Below, piece after piece: positions 52,185 through 61,527 of a DNA stretch of 64,000 nucleotides; the stretch's first letter is position 1; each line of letters starts with the position of its first letter. The stretch lies in contig DASSJF010000027.1 of the NCBI GenBank assembly GCA_035691305.1, positions 16,670-80,669 of the forward strand, written 5' to 3'. Made by a program: the position numbers and the translations under genes. Below the pieces are notes generated by a model. The model was given only the letters and a program-made list of their open reading frames with translations. It was not told where the DNA came from and did no database searches. The stretch comes from a bacterium. Its GTDB lineage: Bacteria > Sysuimicrobiota > Sysuimicrobiia > Sysuimicrobiales > Segetimicrobiaceae.

Positions 52185-53483
52185 TCACCCTCCGGCGTGA
52201 CCGGAGCCGGCGGCGCGGCGCCCGGCCAGCGACTCGATGAACGCGTCGACGCGGTTCTTGAGCTGCGCGTCCGACCACAGCCGCGGATCGACGAGGTCCG
52301 ACTGAATGAACAGCCCCGGGACGTCGAACCGCGTGCGCAGCCATTCGCGGACGTCGGGCAGGCCGGTGGACGTCGTCCGGCAGGACTTCACGCCGTGGAA
52401 GCACACACCGTCGGCGGACCAGTCCCGCACGGTCGCGGCGAGCCAGTCCTGTGCGTAGAACATCGGCGCACTCCACCCCCGCCACGCGGACTGCAGCAAC
52501 ATCTCGGCGAGACTCTCGAGGGGGCGCGCCAGATCGTACGCGAAGCCCGGGGCAAATCCGCCTCCGGCGAACACCATGTAGGTGCTGTGCACGAACACGC
52601 CGCCCCACTCTTCGAAGAGCTCTGCGAAGCGCTTGAGCGCGGCGTAGCACGTGGTGCCGGTCAGGAGCAGGCGGTACTTCTCCTCGAGGGTGCCCACGCC
52701 GAGCCGGATGCGCTCGCGCAGCTCGGCGGCGGCCAGTTCGAAGAACCGCGTGCCCTCGGAGGTACCGCGGTAGAGATTGGAGATGCCCTGAAAAACGATA
52801 CCCTCCCGGATCGCGCTGAACGGCGCGGGCCGGTGGCGGTTGAGCGCGAGCACGGCGTCGTAGGCGGCGGCCATGCGGTTGACCTCCGCCATCACCTCCC
52901 GCAGCCGGTCGACGTCGAAGCGCGTCCCCGTGAGGCGTTCACAGAGGCCGATCAGGTCGCGCAGCTGGCCCTCCACGTAGCGCCGGTCGTTCCGGAACGC
53001 GTCGGTGCCGATGCACGGCGCGGCCTCCCCGCCGCGCCAAGCCGGGAGATCGAGCACGAACACCGGACAGCGATACATCTCCTCCCAGATCTCGGCCCAC
53101 TTGATGTACGTGTTGCACATGTTCGTCGCGACCGCGAGGGCGGGCTTGGGGACGGTGCCGTTGGGATGCCGCCGGCCGTTGAGCTGCAGTCCGACGTCCG
53201 CCTTGACGTAGCCGCAGATGTCGGGCGAGTAGCCGGCGCCTTCGGCCGCCTGCAGATACGGCAGCGATTGACCGCGCACCGCGGTCTGCAGCGAGGTGAT
53301 CTCCGGACAGTTGATGGACAGACCGAACACTCTCAAGACTTCGGCCACGGAGCCCATCACGAAGACGTACGCGGTGGGCCGCTCCGCCTCGGCGGCGTCG
53401 GTCATCTCGCGCCACCAATCCTCCATCAGCCGCCGGCCCTCGTGCCGGATGGCTCCAATCTGCGCCGGCGCCGGGGCGGTCAT
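52185..53483 (-). CDS. Benzoyl-CoA reductase/2-hydroxyacyl-CoA dehydratase subunit, BcrB-like
   Basis: 432 aa. [80 protein letters not shown] and [23 protein letters not shown] carry the Cys ligands and cavity of HgdB/BcrB-type subunits. Length fits BcrB. It overlaps the C-like subunit by 4 nt. It either dearomatises benzoyl-CoA or removes water from a 2-hydroxyacyl-CoA. Confidence 0.9.
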   Translation of the reverse strand: MTAPAPAQIGAIRHEGRRLMEDWWREMTDAAEAERPTAYVFVMGSVAEVLRVFGLSINCPEITSLQTAVRGQSLPYLQAAEGAGYSPDICGYVKADVGLQLNGRRHPNGTVPKPALAVATNMCNTYIKWAEIWEEMYRCPVFVLDLPAWRGGEAAPCIGTDAFRNDRRYVEGQLRDLIGLCERLTGTRFDVDRLREVMAEVNRMAAAYDAVLALNRHRPAPFSAIREGIVFQGISNLYRGTSEGTRFFELAAAELRERIRLGVGTLEEKYRLLLTGTTCYAALKRFAELFEEWGGVFVHSTYMVFAGGGFAPGFAYDLARPLESLAEMLLQSAWRGWSAPMFYAQDWLAATVRDWSADGVCFHGVKSCRTTSTGLPDVREWLRTRFDVPGLFIQSDLVDPRLWSDAQLKNRVDAFIESLAGRRAAGSGHAGG

Positions 53484-54649
53484 GCGAACTCCAGCAGCAG
53501 CGACTCGGCGAATGTCTCGATCTCCATACGCATCTGCTCGAACACGGCCATCTTCTCCTCGAACTCCAGCACGAGGTACGGCACGCCCGCCGCCTCGAGC
53601 GCGCGGACGTGGTGCACCTGCTCTTCCAACCCCGGCTCGCACATCTTGGGCGCGGCGACGATCGCGGCATCGGCGGCGGTCTCGCGGATGCGACGGAGCA
53701 ACATCTCCGGCTTCGGCTTGCGGGGGTCATGCTGTACGGGGCTGGAGCTCGAGGTGCCCAAATACGCCCGGGCCAGGTTGGCCAGCGGGTCGCCGTCCGC
53801 CGGCACGTCCTCGGTCAGCCAGCGGAGCCCGATCAGCAGATCGTCGTCGACGACGTAGCAGGCGTCTTGGATCACCGCCAGCATGTCGATCGGCGGCTGT
53901 TCGCAGTACCCGCCCTCGAAGACGACGCGGATCTTGTCCTGACGCTTGTGCTGCCGGCCGGGGGCGAGTTGGAGGACGTGCCGGAGCAGCGCGTTGTGCT
54001 CCTCCCGCGGCATCAGCCCGCCGGCGCGCACCAGCGTGTAGACTTCGACCGCCGACAACAGCCACGGCGTGTCCCGCTTCACGCGATACAGCGCGCGCAG
54101 CAGGGCGCGGTTTTCGTTGAACAGGGCGATGCTCCGCCGCAGGGCGTCGGCCGTGATCCACCGGCCGGCGACTTCCTCGATCACCCCCGCGATGCGCCGG
54201 TACTCGCCGGCGACGTATCCGGCGGCGCGTGGCGAGGCGGCGTTCTGCGGCAGGTAGAGCATCTGGCACCGCAACGACGGCAGGTTGCGGACCCACACGC
54301 CGCAGGCGTTGCGGGCTGCGTCGCAGATCGGCGGCACCGCGAAGATCGATAGAAAGTCGAGACGGCCGGTGAGGCCAAGTTCGAGCGAACTGCGAATGAT
54401 CGAGCAGACGAACGCCGCGATGCGGGCGTCCGCCTTGCGGATCTGTACGCCGCCGCCGGCGCCGAGAATCTTGACCGGCAGCATGCCGGCCGCGTGCGCG
54501 ATCTCCTCCGGAAAGTAGACCTGAAAGTGGCCGAGCACCTTGCCGCCCGGATGGGCCTCGAGCCAGCGATGGACCGCGGGGAACTCCGGGTCCTCCACGA
54601 GCACCCGGCAGTCCTCGAGCAGCCCGTCCAGGTTTGCCTCCGACGCCAT
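53480..54649 (-). CDS. Benzoyl-CoA reductase/2-hydroxyacyl-CoA dehydratase subunit, BcrC-like
   Basis: 389 aa, the length of BcrC. VLGHFQVYFPEEIAHAAGMLPVKILG, CDAARNACGVWVRNLPSLRCQMLYLPQ, VVFEGGYCEQPPIDMLAVIQDACYVVDDD and PKMCEPGLEEQVHHVRALEAAGVPYLVLEFEE are family blocks with the cluster cysteines. With BcrB-, A- and D-like genes in that order it repeats the classical bcrCBAD layout. 13 nt after the FAD-oxidoreductase gene. Confidence 0.9.
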   Translation of the reverse strand: MASEANLDGLLEDCRVLVEDPEFPAVHRWLEAHPGGKVLGHFQVYFPEEIAHAAGMLPVKILGAGGGVQIRKADARIAAFVCSIIRSSLELGLTGRLDFLSIFAVPPICDAARNACGVWVRNLPSLRCQMLYLPQNAASPRAAGYVAGEYRRIAGVIEEVAGRWITADALRRSIALFNENRALLRALYRVKRDTPWLLSAVEVYTLVRAGGLMPREEHNALLRHVLQLAPGRQHKRQDKIRVVFEGGYCEQPPIDMLAVIQDACYVVDDDLLIGLRWLTEDVPADGDPLANLARAYLGTSSSSPVQHDPRKPKPEMLLRRIRETAADAAIVAAPKMCEPGLEEQVHHVRALEAAGVPYLVLEFEEKMAVFEQMRMEIETFAESLLLEFA

Positions 54650-54662
54650 GCCCGCCCCGCCG

Positions 54663-55847
54663 TCAGCCGGTGATGTGCATCTGGTAGCCGCCCCGGAACG
54701 GGCGGTTCTCCGCAAAGCGCGTGATGCTGAACGCCTCGAGGTCGACGAACGAGCAGCGGCCCGTGGTCACGTACTCCGCGACGGCCTCCCCGGTCGCCGG
54801 GGACAGCTTGAACGAATTGCCGCTGCCGCCGGCCACCTGCAGGTAGCCCGGCACGTCCGGAACCGGCCCAAAGATGAGGTGAAAATCGGGGCTGATGCCG
54901 TCGGGGCCGGACCACGACCGCACGCGCGACATCCGCTCCGCCCACGGGCAGCGCCGGATGAGGTTGTCGTGAATCTCCGCCTCGAACATCACCGACGGCC
55001 GCGGCGAATCGTCGTCCGGGTTCGGTGCGGCCGATTCGAGATCCGCGTTCTCCTCGGAGCCGCCGCCCGCCAGCATGAGGCCCATCGCGTCGGGCCGGCA
55101 GTAGGTCATCGTCGTCAGGTCGATCCAGGTCGGGCTGGACCTGGTCCAGCCGGGGAACCGCGGATTGAACGCGACCATCTGCAAAAGGCCCGGCCGGATC
55201 GGCAGGTCGACGCCGACCATGCGCGCGACGCGCGGCGCCCACGCGCCCGCGCAGTTGACGACGAGCGGGGTGCGGATCGTCCCGTGGTCGGTCGCCACGC
55301 CGGACACGGCGCCGTTTCGGGCGATGCCGGTGACGGTGACCCCCGTGTAGACCGCCGCGCCGAGCGCGCGCGCCTTGTTCGCGAAGGCGTTGGCGGTGGC
55401 GTAGCCGTCGGCGTATCCCGAGTCGGCCTCGTAAGCCGCGACCGCCAGCCCGTCGGCCGCGAACTCGGGGATCCAGCGCCTGACTTCGTGGAGACCGATG
55501 ACGTCCGCCTTGACGCCGACCCGGCGCTGCATCTCCACGACGCGCCGCATGCTCGCCGCGTCGCCCGGGCCGGCCGTCGCGACGAAGCCGTTGCGGACGT
55601 AGTCGAGGGGCTCGCCGAGCTCCGCCTCGAGCGCGGGCCACAGCTGCGCTGCGCGGTGCGCCAGCCGCACCATCGATTCGTTGGAGTAGTGGCAGCGGAT
55701 GATGCCGCCGGTGGCCCCGGACGAGGCGCCGCCGATGCCGCGCCGCTCGAGCAACACGACCTGCCGGCCGGCTTTCGCGAGATGATAAGTTGCGCTCGCG
55801 CCGTGGACGCCACCGCCGATGACAACCGCTTCCGCCTCGCGAATCAT
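54663..55847 (-). CDS. FAD-dependent amine/sarcosine oxidase-like oxidoreductase (DAO family)
   Basis: 394 aa. FAD motif VVIGGGVHGASATYHLAKAG at the N-terminus; GGIIRCHYSNESMVRLA, VVNCAGAWAPRVARMVG and GGSGNSFKLSPATGEAVAEYV follow. It oxidises a secondary amine or D-amino acid, producing an imine. Its position directly before the reductase genes may be an accident of packing or a true link. Substrate unknown. Confidence 0.9.
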   Translation of the reverse strand: MIREAEAVVIGGGVHGASATYHLAKAGRQVVLLERRGIGGASSGATGGIIRCHYSNESMVRLAHRAAQLWPALEAELGEPLDYVRNGFVATAGPGDAASMRRVVEMQRRVGVKADVIGLHEVRRWIPEFAADGLAVAAYEADSGYADGYATANAFANKARALGAAVYTGVTVTGIARNGAVSGVATDHGTIRTPLVVNCAGAWAPRVARMVGVDLPIRPGLLQMVAFNPRFPGWTRSSPTWIDLTTMTYCRPDAMGLMLAGGGSEENADLESAAPNPDDDSPRPSVMFEAEIHDNLIRRCPWAERMSRVRSWSGPDGISPDFHLIFGPVPDVPGYLQVAGGSGNSFKLSPATGEAVAEYVTTGRCSFVDLEAFSITRFAENRPFRGGYQMHITG

Positions 55848-55940
55848 CGCCCGCGCTCCCGCCGTGCAGTGCCAACCGACGCGCCCGCGGCGGCTCGTGC
55901 CACGGGCGCGCCTAATGCCGTGGTAGGGACGGAAACCCGC

Positions 55941-56438
55941 TTACATCGCGACGATGAAGCCGGCCATGTAGCCCTCTTTGCTCGGCCCGGCGTAACCCTG
56001 CTCCATCGCCCAGCCGTGGCCGCCGGCGTCGCAGGTCAGCGCGCAGTACCAGCGGTACGTGCCCTTCGCCAGCGTGAAGGTCGCGGTCGTCGTAACCGGC
56101 TGCACGTCGTTGCCGACTTCCTTGCCGCCCTTGATCTGGATGTCGAGCTTCGCCTTGGGCGCGGTGAGGGTGTGCGCGCCCTCGTCGTAGTTGATGAAGT
56201 CGACCGTGATCGGCACGCCCGCCTGGACCACGAAGTTGGGCGGCACGAACGCGTCGTGGCCCTTCATGTCCGGGCCCAGAACGCCGGTCTTGCCGCGGAA
56301 GATGTAGACTGTGACCTTCTGCGCCGGCGCGGCCGTGGCGACCGCGGTGCGTCCGAACGGCGATGCCATCAGCGCGGCTCCTGCCAGTCCGCCGGCGGCG
56401 GCGGCGAGCGCCTCACGCCGGGTCACGTGCGTGTCCAT
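55941..56438 (-). CDS. Tat-exported cupredoxin
   Basis: 165 aa. N-terminal twin-arginine-like signal (VTRREALAAAAGGLAGAALM), then a cupredoxin core. Copper ligands: His in GAHTLTAP and the CALTCDAGGHGWAM block (Cys, His, Met). Two Cys in that loop resemble the CuA-type arrangement more than a plain type 1 loop, but with one extra spacing. GGGGAGGGG precedes the ATG. Likely electron acceptor of the Rieske/cytochrome b complex whose genes lie upstream on the same strand. Confidence 0.85.
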   Translation of the reverse strand: MDTHVTRREALAAAAGGLAGAALMASPFGRTAVATAAPAQKVTVYIFRGKTGVLGPDMKGHDAFVPPNFVVQAGVPITVDFINYDEGAHTLTAPKAKLDIQIKGGKEVGNDVQPVTTTATFTLAKGTYRWYCALTCDAGGHGWAMEQGYAGPSKEGYMAGFIVAM

Positions 56439-56622
56439 GCGACATCCCCTCCCCATCGGTCTCTAGCGCTTTTGTACTAGGCCGAGTGTACCGGGCATAT
56501 GACATCGGGGCCTATCGGATGGCGGCTCGATTTCTTATCGGGCGGACGTACGACGGCAGGCCACGAGAACGGCGCCCGGCCGCCGGATCGCAGCCGGGCG
56601 GTCCAAGACTGGCCTAGTCGAG

Positions 56623-57978
56623 CTATTTGAGGGTCTGCAGGTACGCGACGAGCGCTTTGAGGTCGTCGTCCGACAGCTTGTCGAATGCCGGCATGTTCGT
56701 GTTGGGGTTCACCTTGTCGGGCGTGCGGATCTGCGCGGTCAACTTCTCGACGGTCAACCGGCGCCCAACGTGGGTGAGCTCGGGACCGACGGCGCCACCG
56801 CGGCCGGCGACAACATGGCAGCTATCGCAGTGATTGGCGACGAACACTTCCTGCCCGTGACCGACCAGGGCCTGCGGCGAACCCGCCGGCGGCAGCTTCG
56901 TGCCCGGCGGCACCTGCACGGCGCCAAAGTACGTCAGGCCGGCCGTCACGACGACCGCGGCCGCCACCACGGCCATCGCCAGCGGCCGCTTCGCGGGACG
57001 GCGTTCTGGACGCCGGTCGAGGAGCGGAATGAGAAACAGCAGCAGGACCGCCGCCAGCGGCAGCACGACAACCCCGAATGGCTCCCAGAACGGCCCCTCG
57101 AAATACTTCAGCAGCTGGAAAAAGAACAGGAAGTACCATTCCGGCCGCGGCACGTAGGTGGTCGAGGTGGGATCGGCGCGCACCTCCGTCGGCACGCCTT
57201 TCCACGCCGTCAGGGCGAACAGCACAAGCAGGATGACCAGCGAGACACCGAGGTCGTCGGCCAGCTGCTCGGGGTAGAACCGCTTGTGTTTCTGCACCGT
57301 CGCCTCGTTGCCTGGGGCCGGCGCGATGCCGTGCTTGTACACGAGGTAGAGGTGCAGCAGCACGAGCGGCACGAGCAGCGCGGGCAGCAGCAGTACGTGG
57401 ATCGCGTAGAACCGCGCCAGCGTCACGGGGCCCACGCCGGCCTCGCCGCGCACCAGCTGCAGCAGCCAGCCGCCGATCGCCGGTACCGTGCCGACGATCT
57501 TCGTGCCCACGACGGTCGCCCAGTACGACCGCTGCGTCCACGGCAAAAGGTAGCCGGTAAAAGCGAAGCCCATCACGATGAGCAGCAGGGCCACGCCCGC
57601 CATCCACGTGAGCTCGCGCGGCGCCTTGTATGACCCCCACACGAATGTGCGCAGCATGTGGAGGCCGACGACGATCACCAGCGCGCTCGAGCCCCAGTGG
57701 TGCAGGCCGCGCAGGACGGGGCCGAAGAGCACCTGCTGCATGATAAACGTGATGCTGTCGTAGGCGTGCTCGGGCGCCGGCGAGTAGTTCATCGCCAGGA
57801 TGATGCCGGTCACTAGCTGCACGACGAGGAGGAACAGGCTCGCGCTGCCGAGCGTCTGGGGCAGCCCCGTCTCGTCGGGAACGCTGCGGTTCAGGAATCC
57901 CCCGAACAACCCTCCGCCGAGGCGGTCATTGAGCCAGCCGGCCACTCCACGTCCCGAGACGTCCGGCGGCACGCTCAC
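56623..57978 (-). CDS. Cytochrome b fused to a C-terminal cytochrome c domain (bc complex)
   Basis: 451 aa from a GTG. Residues 25-230 are cytochrome b6-like with heme His in GLHHWGSSALVIVVGLHMLR and AIHVLLLPALLVPLVLLHLYLVYKHG; the Qo motif PEWYFLFFFQLLK is at about 290. After three more helices, residues 375-451 are a mono-heme cytochrome c (NHCDSCHVVAGRGG, distal Met in NTNMPAFDKLSDDDL). It oxidises quinol with the Rieske protein. The GTG overlaps the Rieske stop. Confidence 0.94.
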   Translation of the reverse strand: MSVPPDVSGRGVAGWLNDRLGGGLFGGFLNRSVPDETGLPQTLGSASLFLLVVQLVTGIILAMNYSPAPEHAYDSITFIMQQVLFGPVLRGLHHWGSSALVIVVGLHMLRTFVWGSYKAPRELTWMAGVALLLIVMGFAFTGYLLPWTQRSYWATVVGTKIVGTVPAIGGWLLQLVRGEAGVGPVTLARFYAIHVLLLPALLVPLVLLHLYLVYKHGIAPAPGNEATVQKHKRFYPEQLADDLGVSLVILLVLFALTAWKGVPTEVRADPTSTTYVPRPEWYFLFFFQLLKYFEGPFWEPFGVVVLPLAAVLLLFLIPLLDRRPERRPAKRPLAMAVVAAAVVVTAGLTYFGAVQVPPGTKLPPAGSPQALVGHGQEVFVANHCDSCHVVAGRGGAVGPELTHVGRRLTVEKLTAQIRTPDKVNPNTNMPAFDKLSDDDLKALVAYLQTLK

Positions 57979-58478
57979 GCGCCACCGCGGACGAGCGCAC
58001 CCATGTAGAGCGTGCCGTTCTCGACCTTGGTCTCGTACCGGTCGAGCGGCCGCGGCGGCGGGCCGGCCAGCACCTTACCGCTCGCGTCGAACTGCCCGCC
58101 GTGGCAGGGGCAGAGGAACTTCTGGCGCGTCTCGTCCCAGTGATACGGACAGCCGAGGTGCGTGCAGTGGTTGTCGAAGACCCGGTAGGTACCCTGAGCG
58201 TCGCGCATCACCCAGACTTGCATCTCGCCCGTCGCGTTCACCCAGCCTTCGTTCGCCGGGTGCATGTGATGCGCGAGCGCCGGCGTGGGTCCGAACGAGG
58301 TCGCGGGACCGACAGCCACCCAGTCCGCCTTCTCAACCGGCTTGAAGGCCGGCGAAAGAAACGCGCCGACCACGGGCAACCCGACGAGGGCGCCGACGAC
58401 GGCGCTCAGTGTCCAGAACAGACGGCTGAAAAACGTGCGGCGGCCCACCGCCGATGCCTGTGCGCGCTGTGCGCTCAT
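57975..58478 (-). CDS. Rieske [2Fe-2S] protein of the bc complex
   Basis: 167 aa. N-terminal membrane/Tat anchor (GRRTFFSRLFWTLSAVVGALVGLPVVG). Cluster ligands: CTHLGCPYHW and CPCHGGQFDASGKV; a Cys pair forms the disulfide. ATG at 58478. First gene of the two-gene bc operon. No separate cytochrome c1 is present; the c domain is fused to cytochrome b. Confidence 0.94.
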   Translation of the reverse strand: MSAQRAQASAVGRRTFFSRLFWTLSAVVGALVGLPVVGAFLSPAFKPVEKADWVAVGPATSFGPTPALAHHMHPANEGWVNATGEMQVWVMRDAQGTYRVFDNHCTHLGCPYHWDETRQKFLCPCHGGQFDASGKVLAGPPPRPLDRYETKVENGTLYMGALVRGGA

Positions 58479-58613
58479 CGTCTCCCCGCTCCTGGATGCC
58501 GGCGAGCCCGCGGTGTGTGGTCTCGGCGATCCGCCCGTCAAACTACGCCGCAAAGAATCGAGGTCCCTTTTGGCACCACGATGTCGAGCATATGGATCGG
58601 GTAACAAGATATC

Positions 58614-58668
58614 GTCGGGCCCGGAGTTGATTCTGAGTCGGGTTGTGGCCCGACCCTCCGGGCCCGAC
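58614..58668. repeat. Nested inverted repeat (13-bp arms with an inner hairpin)
   Basis: GTCGGGCCCGGAG at 58614-58626 is perfectly complementary to CTCCGGGCCCGAC at 58656-58668. Inside, GTCGGG (58637) pairs with CCCGAC (58649). Without a T tract on either side, a terminator is doubtful; it lies between the Rieske gene and a small gene on the same strand. Confidence 0.75.
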
Positions 58669-58697
58669 TTGTTCGCGGGTTCGGCGAAGGACGGCCG

Positions 58698-58919
58698 CTA
58701 GGCCGCGCGCTGCGTCAGCCGGTCTTCCTCCAGCAGCCGGCGCCGGGTCGCGGCCGCCAGCGCGACGGCGTCCGTGAGATCGTCGGCGATCTTCGAAATA
58801 TCGGCCCGGACCGTGGTCGGCGTCGCCGCCAGACGCTCGGCTTCGCGCACCTGGCTCAGCGCGTTGCGCAACTGGCGCTCCACTTCGATCAGAGCCCAAT
58901 AGCTCGCATGCTCCTGCAT
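58698..58919 (-). CDS. Small helical protein of unknown function
   Basis: 73 aa. ATG 58919 preceded by GGAGGTGG. All-helical and charged: YWALIEVERQLRNALSQVREAERLAA, then ADISKIADDLTDAVALAAATRRRLLEEDRL. No signal or membrane segment. Not recognised. Divergent from the beta-CASP gene. Confidence 0.6.
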   Translation of the reverse strand: MQEHASYWALIEVERQLRNALSQVREAERLAATPTTVRADISKIADDLTDAVALAAATRRRLLEEDRLTQRAA

Positions 58920-59062
58920 GGACCACCTCCGGGCTCGGCCCGTCGCGCGGGCACCGCCCTTCCGTTGCACCTTCATGATGCGCGCCGGCGCGCACCGCGG
59001 CGATCGGACGTCCGCCCGATTTCGGGGTCCGGCGAGCGCCCGTGTCGAAGCGAACGCCAAAC

Positions 59063-60439
59063 ATGAAGGTGACGTTCCTGGGCGCGGTTCGCACCGTGAC
59101 CGGCTCGATGCATCTCGTCGAGACGGGCGGGAGCCGCATTCTGCTCGACTGCGGGCTGTTTCAGGGACACCGCGACGAGGCGGACCGCATCAACCGCACC
59201 CTGCCCTTCGACGCCTCGGGCATAGACGCGGTGGTGCTGTCGCACGCGCACCTCGACCACTGCGGCAACCTGCCGACGCTGCTGCGCCACGGCTTCCGGG
59301 GGCCGATCTACTGCACGCCGGCCACCCGCGACCTCGCCGGCCTCGTGCTCCACGACAGCGCGAAGGTCCAGCACCAAGACACCCGCCACGTGAACAAGAT
59401 CCGCGCGCGGAACGGGCTGCCGCCGGTGACGCCGCTGTATACCACGGACGACGTGGCGCAGACCGTCCACCGGCTTCGGGCCGTGCCGTACCGCGAGCCG
59501 TTCCGGCTGGGTCCCGCGCGGGCCACCTTGTACGACGCGGGCCACATCCTCGGCTCCGCGATCACCGTGATGGAGGCCGACGGGCAAACACTCGGCTTTA
59601 CGGGCGACCTCGGCCGCGGCGGCGCTCCGATCCTCCGGGATCCGGAGGTCCCGCCGGGCGTCGACGTGCTGCTGATGGAATCGACGTACGGCGACCGGCC
59701 GCACGAGCCGCTCGCCGGCGCGGAGGAGCGCCTCGGCGCGATCGTGCGCGAGACGGTGGCGCGCGGCGGCGCGGTGCTGATTCCTTCGTTCGCGGTCGGG
59801 CGAACGCAGGACCTCACCTACGCGCTGCACCGACTGCGCGACGCCGGAGCCGTGCCGCCGGTGCCGACGTTCGTCGACAGCCCGATGGCGGTCGATGCGA
59901 CGGAAATCTTCCGGCGGCACGCCGAGTGCTTCAACGCCGATGCGCGCGCGATGCTGGCGCACGAGGATCCCTTCGGTTTCAAGGGCCTGACGTACATTCG
60001 AGAGATCGTGGACTCTCAGAAGCTCAACGATCTCTCCGGCCCGTTCGTCGTGATTGCGACCTCCGGGATGTGCGAGTCCGGACGGATTCTCTACCACCTC
60101 GCCCACCGAATGGGCGACGCCCGGTGCTCGCTGGTCCTCGTATCGTTCCAGGCGGAGCACACGCTCGGACGGCGCCTCGCGGGTGGCGCGCGGGCGGTGC
60201 GGATTTTCGGCGAGCCGCACGACGTGTGCCTCCAAGTCCATCAACTGGCGGAGTTCAGCGCGCACGCGGACGGCGGTGAACTGACGGCGTGGGTGGCGCG
60301 GCTGCCGCGCGCGGGCCGGATCTACCTGGTGCACGGCGAGGAAGCCGGAGCGCTGGCGCTGGCGGCGTCGCTCCGGAGCCGCGGCTACGCCGCGGACGTA
60401 CCCGAGCGAGGACGGCAGATCGACCTTGCCGCTTCGTAA
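59063..60439 (+). CDS. Metallo-beta-lactamase/beta-CASP RNA-processing nuclease (YSH1-like)
   Basis: 458 aa. Zinc motifs: LSHAHLDHCGNLP, DAGHILGSA and FTGDLG in the lactamase part; the beta-CASP part includes LMESTYGDRPHE and PTFVDSPMAVDATEIF; C-terminal ATSGMCESGRILYHL and QLAEFSAHADGGEL (His ligands) and YLVHGEEAGALALA. Predicted mRNA 3'-processing endo- or exonuclease. A GTG at 59042 would add 7 residues. Confidence 0.94.
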   Translation: MKVTFLGAVRTVTGSMHLVETGGSRILLDCGLFQGHRDEADRINRTLPFDASGIDAVVLSHAHLDHCGNLPTLLRHGFRGPIYCTPATRDLAGLVLHDSAKVQHQDTRHVNKIRARNGLPPVTPLYTTDDVAQTVHRLRAVPYREPFRLGPARATLYDAGHILGSAITVMEADGQTLGFTGDLGRGGAPILRDPEVPPGVDVLLMESTYGDRPHEPLAGAEERLGAIVRETVARGGAVLIPSFAVGRTQDLTYALHRLRDAGAVPPVPTFVDSPMAVDATEIFRRHAECFNADARAMLAHEDPFGFKGLTYIREIVDSQKLNDLSGPFVVIATSGMCESGRILYHLAHRMGDARCSLVLVSFQAEHTLGRRLAGGARAVRIFGEPHDVCLQVHQLAEFSAHADGGELTAWVARLPRAGRIYLVHGEEAGALALAASLRSRGYAADVPERGRQIDLAAS

Positions 60440-60497
60440 CCGGGGCCCGTTCCGCCGGCACGCGGCCCGCGACGGCGCCTTTGCGTGCGTCCGCACG

Positions 60498-60530
60498 TAA
60501 AAAGCGCGCCGCCTGAGATCGGCAGCGCGC
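60498..60530 (-). terminator. Rho-independent terminator after the SHOCT-like gene
   Basis: GCGCGCCGCC (60504-60513) and GGCAGCGCGC (60521-60530) form a stem with a 7-nt loop; on the minus strand it is followed by TTTTTACG. Also convergent with the nuclease gene. Confidence 0.8.
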
Positions 60531-60564
60531 CTGCGTGAACCATGATCACGTTCGGACCGAGACC

Positions 60565-60834
60565 CTACACCCCGCCGCTGGCCGCCTCGCGGTGGATTTG
60601 GCTTCTGGCTCGTCCGCCGGCAACCCGGCGGCCGAGTCTGCGCTCGAACTCGGGCCCGGTCAGGTCGCCCTCTTCGTACCGGTGCCAGATCTCGTCAAAT
60701 TCGTCGGAGGTTTGCCGGGGCGGTCGCACCGTGATGAGGAACAAGAAGCCGAGCACTCCGACGATGAAGCAGACAAGGGCGGCCGCGATGAGGGCGCTCC
60801 AGATCCAGCCTGACCCCAGCAATGTTGGCCACAT
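60565..60834 (-). CDS. Small membrane protein with SHOCT-like tail
   Basis: 89 aa. One membrane helix (LIAAALVCFIVGVLGFLFLI) followed by DEFDEIWHRYEEGDLTGPEFERRLGR, the SHOCT-type short helical motif that often mediates oligomer or membrane contacts. AGAGG precedes the ATG. Role unknown. Confidence 0.75.
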   Translation of the reverse strand: MWPTLLGSGWIWSALIAAALVCFIVGVLGFLFLITVRPPRQTSDEFDEIWHRYEEGDLTGPEFERRLGRRVAGGRARSQIHREAASGGV

Positions 60835-60882
60835 GACGCGTCCTCTCAGTTAACGTCGTCCAGGGCCACGGCGCCGCTGCGC

Positions 60883-61074
60883 CTAGTTCGGTCCCGAGCC
60901 GGGCGCGGCCGGCTCGGCGGTCCGTTCCTTCCGCGGAGCGGACTCTGGACCCATGTCCTCGATCTCGCCCCAGTAACACTCTTCACAGAAACGAACGATC
61001 ACGCCCTTTTTCTCAAGTTCGTGGCGCACTTCGCGGAGGCCGCACTTTTCGCACGCCTGGTACTTGGGTTTCAT
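60883..61074 (-). CDS. Small zinc-ribbon-like protein
   Basis: 63 aa. CEKCGLREVRHELEKKGVIVRFCEECYWGEIE holds two CxxC pairs that can bind zinc. AGGAGG lies just before the ATG. Acidic, disordered tail. Not assignable further. Confidence 0.7.
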   Translation of the reverse strand: MKPKYQACEKCGLREVRHELEKKGVIVRFCEECYWGEIEDMGPESAPRKERTAEPAAPGSGPN

Positions 61075-61527
61075 CGTTGTCCTCCTGCGGACCGGGTGGG
61101 AGGCGCCCCCGGACCTGTGCCTCACGGTAGCATCCCCCGGCCGGCCGGCCCATCCATTGGCTATCCGATTCCGACTCATCCCGTAACCCGATCTTGGGAT
61201 CGGCCGGGTGGCAACGGCCGCCGATGAACGGTAAGGAGCGCACTTGTTGAGCGGCACCACACCGTCTTCAGCCGTTCCTTCCCGAGCCTACTGTCGTCCG
61301 GTGCTCTCCGAAGAGGCGCGCTCCTCGAAGTGGACGTGGCCGACCGTCGGACCTCGGGCGCCGGCGTTTGACTCGGTGACTCGCCGCGTGCGCTCCACTT
61401 GTACCGTAGCACCGGCCGTCCGAACCCGCCATCGGATGGTGGTCGTATTCCGCCGCGGCGGTAGCGTGATCCGGGCCGGAGGGGGGGTCTCTGCTCAGCA
61501 CGAACACCCGGCGGGGGATACGAGTCG
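61075..61527. other. 453-nt intergenic region, nothing assigned
   Basis: Divergent spacer between the zinc-ribbon gene and the histidine kinase. No ORF with family features, no RNA hairpin with a T tract and no clear hexamers. Confidence 0.4.

Noticed and set aside
54540..56480. 646-codon plus-strand ORF
   Set aside because: Antisense shadow of the DAO-type oxidase and cupredoxin genes, rich in Arg/His/Val as expected from the opposite strand of GC-rich genes.
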